A DNA stretch of 43,951 bases from UBA1443 sp964445745. Its GTDB lineage: Bacteria; Omnitrophota; Omnitrophia; Omnitrophales; Aquincolibacteriaceae. Under the pieces are notes generated by a model that was given only the letters and a program-made list of their open reading frames with translations, ran no database searches and was not told the origin of the DNA. The DNA lies in the NCBI GenBank assembly GCA_964445745.1, contig CAYULU010000011.1:1-43951 (forward strand), given 5' to 3'. Made by a program: the position numbers and the translations under genes. This document shows positions 7,813 through 15,610 of the stretch, piece by piece (the stretch's first letter is position 1; each line of letters begins with the position of its first letter).

Positions 7813-8367
7813 TTAACTTTTAGCCATCTGCCCAAAGTTTTCCAGCGTGGGATAACAACGGTCTTTTTCAGAGAGAATAAAGTCACAGTCCAGCCGCGGC
7901 CATACAATTGAAATCTCTGGGTCATTCCAGACAATTCCCCGTTCATGTTCGGGCGAATAAAACTCAGAACATTTATAGGAAAATTCCGTCCCCTCCTCAA
8001 GAACACAAAAACCATGTGCAAATCCTCTGGGAATATAAAGCATTTTTCGATTCTCTCCCGATAGGATGATTCCAAAATGCCGCGCATAGGTTTTTGAACC
8101 TTTTCGAAGATCCACGGCAACGTCATAAACCGAGCCACGGATAACCCGAATGAGCTTGGCCTGGGCTTTCGGTTTGATCTGGAAGTGAAGACCGCGAAGC
8201 ACACCTTTGGCGGAAGTACTGTTATTATCCTGCACAAAATCATCCGGAATACCATTTTGAGTGAAAACATCCTTCCGATAACTCTCAAAAAAACAACCCC
8301 GCGGGTCCGGGAAGATCTTGGGTTCAATGACAACGACACCCTCAATATCCGTTTGAATAAAATTCAT
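7813..8367 (-). CDS. rfbC: dTDP-4-dehydrorhamnose 3,5-epimerase
   Basis: RmlC/RfbC converts dTDP-4-dehydro-6-deoxy-glucose to dTDP-4-dehydro-rhamnose in the cytoplasm for surface polysaccharide synthesis. The 184-residue length is typical. Family motifs visible include F-x-D-x-R-G-x-F-x-E-S-Y at the N-terminus, N-x-S-T-S-x-K-G-V-L-R-G-L-H-F-Q with catalytic His61, G-x-V-Y-D-V-A-V-D-L-R, Y-I-P-R-G-F-A-H-G-F, and Tyr131 as the likely acid. GAGGAG precedes the ATG. No rmlA, rmlB or rmlD is in the window, so the rest of the pathway is elsewhere. It lies 64 nt after the receiver gene and is probably the last gene of that transcript. Confidence 0.95.
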   Translation of the reverse strand: MNFIQTDIEGVVVIEPKIFPDPRGCFFESYRKDVFTQNGIPDDFVQDNNSTSAKGVLRGLHFQIKPKAQAKLIRVIRGSVYDVAVDLRKGSKTYARHFGIILSGENRKMLYIPRGFAHGFCVLEEGTEFSYKCSEFYSPEHERGIVWNDPEISIVWPRLDCDFILSEKDRCYPTLENFGQMAKS

Positions 8368-8431
8368 TTAAACTCCTCGAATTCTTGGCCCTGGAAGAAA
8401 TGCACATCTTGAGCGGATTGTAGCATCATCC

Positions 8432-8797
8432 TCAGGTTGTCAGCCGATTGATCTCTTCCAAAATCCTGATAAGGTCGAAAGGTTTTTGCAAAAAGGAATC
8501 ACAACCCATCGCTTCCGCCTCATCCATCAGATTTTGATCCACATACCCCGTCACCATCACAATCTTGGTGCCGGGACTCCTTTGTTTCGCCGCCTTGAGC
8601 ACTTCAATTCCCGAAGCATCAGGCAGTTTGACATCGATAAACACAACATCCGGAGACATGGATTCCATCCGTTGGATTCCCTGTTTTGCAGTGTCTGCGG
8701 TGGACACCTCGAAACCCTCCTCCGCAAGAAAACTCCGGATTTCTTCAACAATCCCCGTTTCATCGTCCACAATCAAAATTTTTTTTATGTCCGCCAT
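8432..8797 (-). CDS. CheY-like single-domain response regulator
   Basis: The protein is 121 residues of receiver domain only. Acidic residues Asp11-Asp12, phosphoacceptor Asp55 (V-F-I-D-V-K-L-P-D), Thr83 (M-V-T-G) and Lys105 (Q-K-P-F) are all present, so it should be phosphorylated. With no output domain it must act by protein contact or as a relay step. It lies 110 nt downstream of the GAF histidine kinase, its likely partner. The ribosome site is weak (GGCGGG). Confidence 0.95.
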   Translation of the reverse strand: MADIKKILIVDDETGIVEEIRSFLAEEGFEVSTADTAKQGIQRMESMSPDVVFIDVKLPDASGIEVLKAAKQRSPGTKIVMVTGYVDQNLMDEAEAMGCDSFLQKPFDLIRILEEINRLTT

Positions 8798-8907
8798 GTC
8801 AACCCGCCTGGGTATCTTGCCAAGACGTTTCTTTTAAAAAACATACGCCGACAGCCCTGTCGCCGTAAGCAGAGCCAAGTTCGCGCGTGAATAAAATTTG
8901 CGCTGTT

Positions 8908-10545
8908 TTATCCCGCACTTCTGGGGGAAGAAATCCTTTTTGCCGTTTCCGCTCCTTGATACACTGGCAAAGTAAGTGTGAAGGTCGTCCCCTCCCCAAC
9001 CTTCGACTTAACCGAAATCGTCCCGCCATGCAGTTCGATAATGTACTTGCACATATAAAGGCCTAGCCCGGATCCCTTCCCGGGAGGTTTGGTCGTAAAC
9101 CCGTAGTTAAAAATCTTTTTCCTGACCTCTTCGGTAATGCCGCTTCCGTTATCCGCAAAGTGAACTGCCACCATATCCTGATTCCCGGGGAGCAGTTCCG
9201 CCCGCACCATAATTTTTCGGTGACGCTTCCCCGCCATCGCATGATAAGCATTAATAAACATGTTAAGAAAAACTTCCTGCAATCGCTCAAGATCGCCGCG
9301 GATCAGCGGGATGTTCCCCGGCACATTAAAATCAACTTCCGTCCCTGATAAGTTATCAAGATAAGTCTGAAATTGCACCAGGGGAAGCGTTTCTTCGAGG
9401 ATCAGCTTGAGCGAAAGCGGCTCAAACTTCCCTTTTTCGGACTTCTTGAGAAGCCCCGTGAGCGTATTGACAACCGCCTTGATCCGCTCAATATTTTTTT
9501 CCATCTTGTCAAAAACATCCACGATCTCGGCCACCCGGATTTCCGGATCCTTCCGGTATTTTAAAATCGCCCGCGACACGTTCATCGAAAGAATCGTGAG
9601 AGGATTATTCACCTCGTGACCGACCGATGCGGCAAGACGTCCCAGGGTCGCCATCTTCTGTTCGTGAATAAGCTGGGCGTGGGCGTCCTGAAGTTGTTTG
9701 TTGGCGCCCTCCGCTTCATTTAATACTTGCTCAAGGAACCCGCGGGATCGATCAAGTTGTTGATTGATTTTTTCAAGTTCCGTCGACCGGTGCTTTGATT
9801 CATCATAAAGCCGTGCATTTTCAATCGCAAGCGCCGATTCCTGGGCAAGATCATAAATCAGTTTCAGGTCTTCTTCCTTATAATTTCCGCCGGATTTTTT
9901 CTCACCAAGAAGCAGGACACTTTTCAACTCCTTTCCCAGAAAACTTGGCACACAACAAACCGCCCGAAGGTACTCCATTCTGTCTTGAACGATTTCATAA
10001 TCGGGTCGTATTCCGCCTGACACTTTACCGCTGTCGCTGGTATCTATTTTTCGCCTTATCTGTGAAACATCCACAGTTTGCCTCTGAATCGCCAGATACT
10101 GGAGGAGGGGGTCCTCCGCGCTCAGTTCGAGAGAGAGAAACTGCTTGTCATACCCTCTCTGACACACAAGATGAAAATCAGGGCCTCGAACACCCCGAAT
10201 CAGAATCGCCGCATTTTTGACCCGCATTTTCATAGTAATGAAGTGGAGAATCAATCCGGCAAGATGGCTCAACGATTCAATGCTGGACATTCCCCGTGAC
10301 GCATCTTTCAGGAGCGTTTGATAATCCCCCTCGCCCGAGAACAGATATCGCTTCATCACATCGCCAAGAAATTTGCGAACAGGGTCATAAAGTGAAAGAA
10401 CGACCCCAACACTCAAAATACCGTTCACAATTGCTCCGGCGCCCCCCCACCGTCCGGTCACACGCTGAGTCAAGATTGTCACCAGCGCCGATACCGCGGC
10501 CAGAATCACAAAGAGAGAAATAGACACTGTTGTTTTTTTAACCAT
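8908..10545 (-). CDS. GAF-domain sensor histidine kinase
   Basis: The 545-residue protein has two N-terminal membrane helices (about 8-27 and 36-54) and a linker resembling the segment after the membrane domain of PrsK-type kinases. A GAF domain (about 85-245) and a coiled coil (about 250-300) follow. The HisKA box is L-A-A-S-V-G-H-E-V-N-N-P with His310. The HATPase domain shows an N box (N-M-F-I-N-A-Y-H-A-M), D-N-G-S-G-I, F-T-T-K and G-S-G-L-G-L. All key catalytic residues are present. It sits between a 7TM histidine kinase and a CheY-like receiver and probably belongs to the same signalling unit. GGAAGA precedes the ATG. The GAF ligand is unknown. Confidence 0.93.
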   Translation of the reverse strand: MVKKTTVSISLFVILAAVSALVTILTQRVTGRWGGAGAIVNGILSVGVVLSLYDPVRKFLGDVMKRYLFSGEGDYQTLLKDASRGMSSIESLSHLAGLILHFITMKMRVKNAAILIRGVRGPDFHLVCQRGYDKQFLSLELSAEDPLLQYLAIQRQTVDVSQIRRKIDTSDSGKVSGGIRPDYEIVQDRMEYLRAVCCVPSFLGKELKSVLLLGEKKSGGNYKEEDLKLIYDLAQESALAIENARLYDESKHRSTELEKINQQLDRSRGFLEQVLNEAEGANKQLQDAHAQLIHEQKMATLGRLAASVGHEVNNPLTILSMNVSRAILKYRKDPEIRVAEIVDVFDKMEKNIERIKAVVNTLTGLLKKSEKGKFEPLSLKLILEETLPLVQFQTYLDNLSGTEVDFNVPGNIPLIRGDLERLQEVFLNMFINAYHAMAGKRHRKIMVRAELLPGNQDMVAVHFADNGSGITEEVRKKIFNYGFTTKPPGKGSGLGLYMCKYIIELHGGTISVKSKVGEGTTFTLTLPVYQGAETAKRISSPRSAG

Positions 10546-10720
10546 AACATCTTCCGCAAGACATTAGAAGGTTCGACGCCGTCGACTTTGTTTTCAATAT
10601 ATTAAAAAAATCAACCCTGGATTGTTTCACTTCAAACAATGACCGGGAGCCACTGCACTGAAACGTATTTCCCTTTGTCTTTGTATCGGATTTCTCTCGC
10701 GCAACTGTAACGCTCCGAAC

Positions 10721-12910
10721 TTATCGCACCGGAAATTCGATCGTAAACGTCGCACCTTGCCCCGGTTCTGAGGCGACCCGGATCGTGGCGCCGTGACGCT
10801 TAAGGATACCAAAACTGACAGAAAGCCCAAGCCCCGTACCTTCCCCGACATCTTTGGTCGTAAAAAACGGATCAAAGATTTTTTTCTGATTTTCCGGAGG
10901 AATTCCAGGCCCATTGTCGCTGACACGCAGTTCAACTCCCTTCGGGGTACGCCGGGTTTCGATCACAATCTGTCCTTTGGTCTTGGCTAACCGGATAGAA
11001 TCCTTGGCATTCACGAGGAGATTGGTGAGCACCTGCTCAAGCTCGCCCGCAATTCCTTTCACGGTGGGTGTTTCCTCAGCCAGTTGAGTCAAGACTTCGA
11101 TATTTTCCTGATGAAACTGATAGCCCAGCAATGCCACCGTCCCTTTCACCACATCAACAAGACTCACATCCTTATGCGGCGTTTCCTCTGTGGTCTTCCG
11201 GGCATATTTCATGAGCTTCTGGACAATTCCTTGGCATCGTTTCGCACCCTCCTCAATCAAGGAAATCGATTCGAGATCCTCCTCATTGGCGCTCATCCGG
11301 AGAATTTGGGCATTGGTGAGTACGGCCGTCAGAGGATTGTTGATTTCATGCGCCACCCCCCCAGCCAACGTCCCAAGCGTCGCAAGTTTTTCAGCCTGGA
11401 CAAGCTGATCCTGAGCTTTGGCAAGTTCCTGTGTCCGGCGTTCCACCCGTTCCTCCAACGCCTGATTCCACAGCTGAAGTTCGTCCGATAGCTTCCGGAT
11501 ATCTTCATAGCGCATTGAGTTTGAGAAGGCGATCGTGACCGGCACCTTTAATCGGTCAAGAAAGCGGATTTCACTAAAACTGTAACGCCGCAAATTGCTT
11601 TTTTTTCCAAGGCTCGCAAACCCGATCAACCGGCCGCCCAGGACAAAGGGAAGGATCACCTCGGCATGTGTAGACAGAAAAAGATGTTCCATCTCAACTT
11701 TAAAAACCTCAACCGAGGGATCGCTGACCGCCAGCTCCCCCACCACGGCCGAATCCGTTTCGGCAAGCCATTGAAGAAAAGGACTTTCAAGCGATACCGG
11801 CCGCAGGTTTCGGATTCCCTTTGCAATCGCGGGAATCACCTTTCCGGTCGTTTCGTCATAAAGATAAACCGAAAGACGGCGGACAAAAAGCTCCCGGCGC
11901 ATGAGCCGGGAAAAACTCTGGAGAAGATCCCGCAAATTTTTGAGGTGCACCAGCTCTCCGGAAAACCGGTCGAGCACCGCCATCAGGTTCGTGTGCTTAC
12001 GTTGAAACAGTTTGTCGAGCCGCGGCTGAACAGATCGGTAGTAGAAATAAAAAATAAAAAGGACCGTCAGAAAATAAACCCCCGCAGCTAACGGCGACAA
12101 ATCCCTCATCATCGGCTGAGCCGTGTAAATAATCCCCCCGAACGGCAGGACCGCAACGGCACTCGTCACAAACCACATCAATGTTTTGTGAATCACCGTT
12201 TCGATATCCATGAGGCGATAACGAATAACACAATATCCCATAAGGGTTGTAAAAAGAAACATCGGCAGAAAAGCAACGGGAAATACCGGGATCCCGTAGT
12301 TGGGCAAATATTCAACCGATCCAAAAAATGCGATGACAAACGCGAGGAACATAAGTTTCATGTTCTTCTTGAGAAGGGTCGTCGTGGCCTCCCGGTGAAT
12401 CCGGATAAAATTCAGGAAAGACAAGGTCATGACCGCATAGAACCACACAATAAATACCGGTTCCAGCGCTCCAGCTTTCGGGAAATAGCCGGCGCGGTAA
12501 CGATACATCCCTGAAACAATATGCGGCGAAAACACACACACCGCATAAAAAACGGCTGCCGTCAGATAATGGAACCAGATCCATTTCAACTTCTGTCTCA
12601 AAAGACCAGGGTTCCATGTCGTACTAAAAAAATAAACGGCCGGCGTAATAAAAATAATTCCGAACCAGGTATACCAACGCGAAAACACAATCGCCATGGC
12701 CTCGTCCGTCATCGAACAGACTATTCCCACTCCCGTGAGCCAGACTCCCGCCGTCACCGTCGTGACCGTATAGGCAATGTGGGTCACTGTTTTTTTGCCT
12801 TGAAAAAAAACAAAAAAACCTTCGAACGAAATCAGGACGCCGACGATAAAGTGCGGCATCGCGTAGCCGTTCAGATAATAATGCTGGAGATTAAAAATAG
12901 AGTTCATCAT
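10721..12910 (-). CDS. 7TM-type sensor histidine kinase
   Basis: The protein has 729 residues. The first roughly 290 hold seven or eight membrane helices resembling the histidine-kinase N-terminal 7TM region. A GAF-like domain (about 305-470), a coiled coil, a HisKA box L-A-G-G-V-A-H-E-I-N-N-P (His521) and a HATPase domain with N-L-L-V-N-A, D-N-G-P-G-I, F-F-T-T-K and G-T-G-L-G-L follow. The membrane part suggests sensing of a lipophilic or membrane-state signal. The chosen ATG (12910; a second ATG is adjacent at 12907) overlaps the end of the upstream SDR-acyltransferase gene by 20 nt, implying translational coupling. A further upstream ATG at 12946 has no ribosome site. The next kinase starts 175 nt downstream, and that gap shows no clear terminator. 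Confidence 0.9.
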   Translation of the reverse strand: MMNSIFNLQHYYLNGYAMPHFIVGVLISFEGFFVFFQGKKTVTHIAYTVTTVTAGVWLTGVGIVCSMTDEAMAIVFSRWYTWFGIIFITPAVYFFSTTWNPGLLRQKLKWIWFHYLTAAVFYAVCVFSPHIVSGMYRYRAGYFPKAGALEPVFIVWFYAVMTLSFLNFIRIHREATTTLLKKNMKLMFLAFVIAFFGSVEYLPNYGIPVFPVAFLPMFLFTTLMGYCVIRYRLMDIETVIHKTLMWFVTSAVAVLPFGGIIYTAQPMMRDLSPLAAGVYFLTVLFIFYFYYRSVQPRLDKLFQRKHTNLMAVLDRFSGELVHLKNLRDLLQSFSRLMRRELFVRRLSVYLYDETTGKVIPAIAKGIRNLRPVSLESPFLQWLAETDSAVVGELAVSDPSVEVFKVEMEHLFLSTHAEVILPFVLGGRLIGFASLGKKSNLRRYSFSEIRFLDRLKVPVTIAFSNSMRYEDIRKLSDELQLWNQALEERVERRTQELAKAQDQLVQAEKLATLGTLAGGVAHEINNPLTAVLTNAQILRMSANEEDLESISLIEEGAKRCQGIVQKLMKYARKTTEETPHKDVSLVDVVKGTVALLGYQFHQENIEVLTQLAEETPTVKGIAGELEQVLTNLLVNAKDSIRLAKTKGQIVIETRRTPKGVELRVSDNGPGIPPENQKKIFDPFFTTKDVGEGTGLGLSVSFGILKRHGATIRVASEPGQGATFTIEFPVR

Positions 12911-15542
12911 GCTGAATCGCCCTTTGCATAATATCACGGAGGACATCCATGTACCCCTGGATCTTTTCTTTCGGCCCCTTCATACTGACCACCCCAACCT
13001 TCCCTCCCTCGACAGAAGGGAGGGAAAAATTGCTGAAGGCGATAAACCCGTCCGTGTGGACATCACTCGCCGGGGCGACAAAAAAGTCCGCTTTTTTGAT
13101 AATCGTGATGCCGAGCGTCCCCGTGAATTCCTGAAGAGGACGCATCAAATACCTGGACGTCGCCGCATAAAGCACCGGGGGAACCACCGTATAGGATTCG
13201 AGAAGCCGGTAACTTTCGCTCTGCCTTTTCCGGGTCGCAAAAAGCTGCCGATTAAACTCCTGCTGAAACGCAAAAAATCCGCGATCGGAGCGATGTTTAT
13301 CAAGATAAATGGACGGCCGGATAAAAATGAATCCAAGCGTTCGCTCCCTTTCACGAGTCGCGCGCAAATCCACAGGAACGGCAAACTTGATATCCTCAAA
13401 TTCCCGGTATTGCGCCAGCTTCCAGATGAGCAGAGCCGCGGAAGAAATTATTTGTTTTGCACGCCGCCCGAATCGTTTATTCAAATCATTCCGGACCTTG
13501 AGAAAAGGTTGAAAATCAAGAAATTGATAGGTGTGATAAATTTCATTTTTACCGTTCAAAGAACAAAGATCGGGACTTCTCCCTTCCCGGAAACCCGAAG
13601 ACGGGAACAAAAAATCACCTCGAGTTCCCCATTGACGTTTGAGTTCATTCAGAACTTCCTGGGAAGGAACACCATCCATAGAAACATGGCTAAAGTGAAA
13701 CCAGAGATCCGCCCCGTCAAAGGCAGGAGTGAATCGGCAAACCATGGCGAGCGCCCCGTCGCTGGGAAGCCGATATTGAGTAAAGAGAGGAACCTGGAAA
13801 CGGCCAGATTCCCTTACAGAACCCCCTTGGGAAAGCACTTCAAAACAAATAAACGAAGCGCCCAAAATCCGTCGCCCGTAATCTTTAGCCTCTTCTTTCC
13901 ATAAGGCAGGTATCTGATCCCGGTGTTTTGAGAACCATCGTCGCCACTTTTTTTGGATGACCAGCGGTCTCTTTTTATCCGCAAAATCTTTTGTCTGATT
14001 TAAAACCTCCATCAGTCCTGCGAGGAGCATTGCCTTCGTCTCCGCCGGCATCTTCTCGAAATCTTCACGCTCCGGATCCATCCACGGCTCCAAACGCACC
14101 CAAAGACCTTTCTCATCAAACTCTGCCGCGACGAGATCGGCAAAGGTCCGCGAATACGGCCTCGCACAAAACAAACTCCACCGGAGTCCCTGTCGAATCA
14201 GAGATTGTCCCCTTATAAATTTCGCCAGCCGTTCCATAACATGACGCCGGGCGCTCTGAAAAGTTTTCTCATGCGATCCCTGAAAATCTGACCAGAGATC
14301 CAGGTTGAAAGCCGCCAGATCAAACTTAGCTTGCTCGGTTCGGAGATAACATTGCGCAACCCCGCGCCAGCCGTCCTTGCCGCGCCCCACGCCCAGTTCC
14401 TTCAGACGCATAAGCATTTTTACAATCGTGTAAAAGAAGAGAGTTCCGGGGTTAAGTTTGTCCGTGTAACCGCTGAGGCCAAGCCTTTGAGTCACTTTTT
14501 GAACCATTCTCGAACCGTTCGCGCGGATACGGAAAAATCCCCGCGCCTCGACATACCCATTTTTCCGGTACCAGTCTACCGCCTTCTTCAGAGTTCTTTC
14601 AAGGGGGGTGGGTTGATAACCGAGCTCACGAACCGCTTTGGAGTTATCATAAAAACCCGTCGTCTTGCAAAACCGGACACCTTCGGTCGGCATCAGAGGT
14701 TTTTTCCGGAACACATAATGAGAAAAAAGTTCATCCAGATAAGTTATCCCGAAAAGAATTCCATAAGGAATTCGAAGTCGAGGGGCCCTAATGCCGGTAA
14801 GTTTTTCAAGTTTTTGAAAAATCTCCCGGAGCGTGACGGGCTCCGGATCAGAAAGAATATACCGCTCACCGCTCCGTCCCCGCTCAACCGCAGCCAGATG
14901 TGCCTGGGCCACATCGTCCGCGTCAGCCAATGTCCAGCAAGTATCAAAATAGCCGGGATAACTCCGGTTCAGAAATTTGACGATCACATCCCCCGTGGGG
15001 GTCGGCTTATAATCACGTTCCCCGATAACAATCGCGGGGTTCAGAATAACCGCAGGAAGACCCATTCTGCAATATTTCAGCACTTCCTGCTCCGCCAGAT
15101 ACTTCGAACGGGCATAATGACTCGATCCATGGGAATCAAAACCGGATGTCTCGTCCGTAGGGCGCCCGCCGGGTTTTGCGCTGAGGGCCGCAATGGTGCT
15201 GGTGTGGATGAATTTTTTGACACCATATTTGAGCGCCGCGGAAAGCATATGAGTGGTACCGTCCACGTTAATTTTGTAGATGGGTCGCGGGTGTTTGATC
15301 CAGAATGGAAAAAATGTGTAAAGCGAAGCGAGGTTAAAAACGATCGAGCATCCCTGTACGGCTTTTTCGACAGCCGGAAGATTCGTCACGTCGCCGTTTA
15401 CAACCTCAACATCAAGATGCTGCAGAAGAAAGCTGTCTTTTTTCTGACGAACCAGCACGCGCACTTCATAGCCAGCGGCAAGCAAGTGCCGTACCAGTGT
15501 AGAACCGATGAAACCCGTACCGCCCGTCACCAGGACTTTCAT
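12891..15542 (-). CDS. Fusion: extended SDR (HpnA/3beta-HSD-like) plus HxxxDG acyltransferase-like domain
   Basis: The protein has 883 residues. Residues 1-335 are an NAD(P)-dependent extended SDR with T-G-G-T-G-F-I-G (6-13), S-T-I, and the Y-x-x-x-K pair Tyr143/Lys147. The run P-T-P-T-G-D-V-I-V-K-F and the D-D-V-A-Q-A-H segment closely resemble the hopanoid-associated epimerase HpnA and 3beta-HSD/OleD relatives. Residues about 345-520 are a helical region I do not recognise. Residues about 525-883 resemble CoA-dependent acyltransferases of the CAT/WS-DGAT/condensation fold, with F-S-H-V-S-M-D-G (HxxxDG, His619) and P-V-D-L-R. The ATG at 15542 puts the Rossmann motif at the usual distance; an upstream TTG is less likely. 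It follows the acyl-ACP reductase-like gene by 68 nt and overlaps the next kinase. Domain calls are strong for the SDR and moderate for the transferase. Confidence 0.82.
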   Translation of the reverse strand: MKVLVTGGTGFIGSTLVRHLLAAGYEVRVLVRQKKDSFLLQHLDVEVVNGDVTNLPAVEKAVQGCSIVFNLASLYTFFPFWIKHPRPIYKINVDGTTHMLSAALKYGVKKFIHTSTIAALSAKPGGRPTDETSGFDSHGSSHYARSKYLAEQEVLKYCRMGLPAVILNPAIVIGERDYKPTPTGDVIVKFLNRSYPGYFDTCWTLADADDVAQAHLAAVERGRSGERYILSDPEPVTLREIFQKLEKLTGIRAPRLRIPYGILFGITYLDELFSHYVFRKKPLMPTEGVRFCKTTGFYDNSKAVRELGYQPTPLERTLKKAVDWYRKNGYVEARGFFRIRANGSRMVQKVTQRLGLSGYTDKLNPGTLFFYTIVKMLMRLKELGVGRGKDGWRGVAQCYLRTEQAKFDLAAFNLDLWSDFQGSHEKTFQSARRHVMERLAKFIRGQSLIRQGLRWSLFCARPYSRTFADLVAAEFDEKGLWVRLEPWMDPEREDFEKMPAETKAMLLAGLMEVLNQTKDFADKKRPLVIQKKWRRWFSKHRDQIPALWKEEAKDYGRRILGASFICFEVLSQGGSVRESGRFQVPLFTQYRLPSDGALAMVCRFTPAFDGADLWFHFSHVSMDGVPSQEVLNELKRQWGTRGDFLFPSSGFREGRSPDLCSLNGKNEIYHTYQFLDFQPFLKVRNDLNKRFGRRAKQIISSAALLIWKLAQYREFEDIKFAVPVDLRATRERERTLGFIFIRPSIYLDKHRSDRGFFAFQQEFNRQLFATRKRQSESYRLLESYTVVPPVLYAATSRYLMRPLQEFTGTLGITIIKKADFFVAPASDVHTDGFIAFSNFSLPSVEGGKVGVVSMKGPKEKIQGYMDVLRDIMQRAIQHDELYF

Positions 15543-15610
15543 TGTTTCAGGTGCCTGTCCGCTTTGTATCCCGGAAAACAAGAAATGCGCATATTAGAAC
15601 TCTGCATTTT

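Noticed and set aside
10546..10720. Possible small gene or terminator between the two histidine kinases
   Set aside because: No short coding frame with a ribosome site and no convincing stem with a T run was found.
12909..13904. Plus-strand open frame of about 331 codons
   Set aside because: Antisense shadow of the acyltransferase-like domain, with no ribosome site or domain signal.
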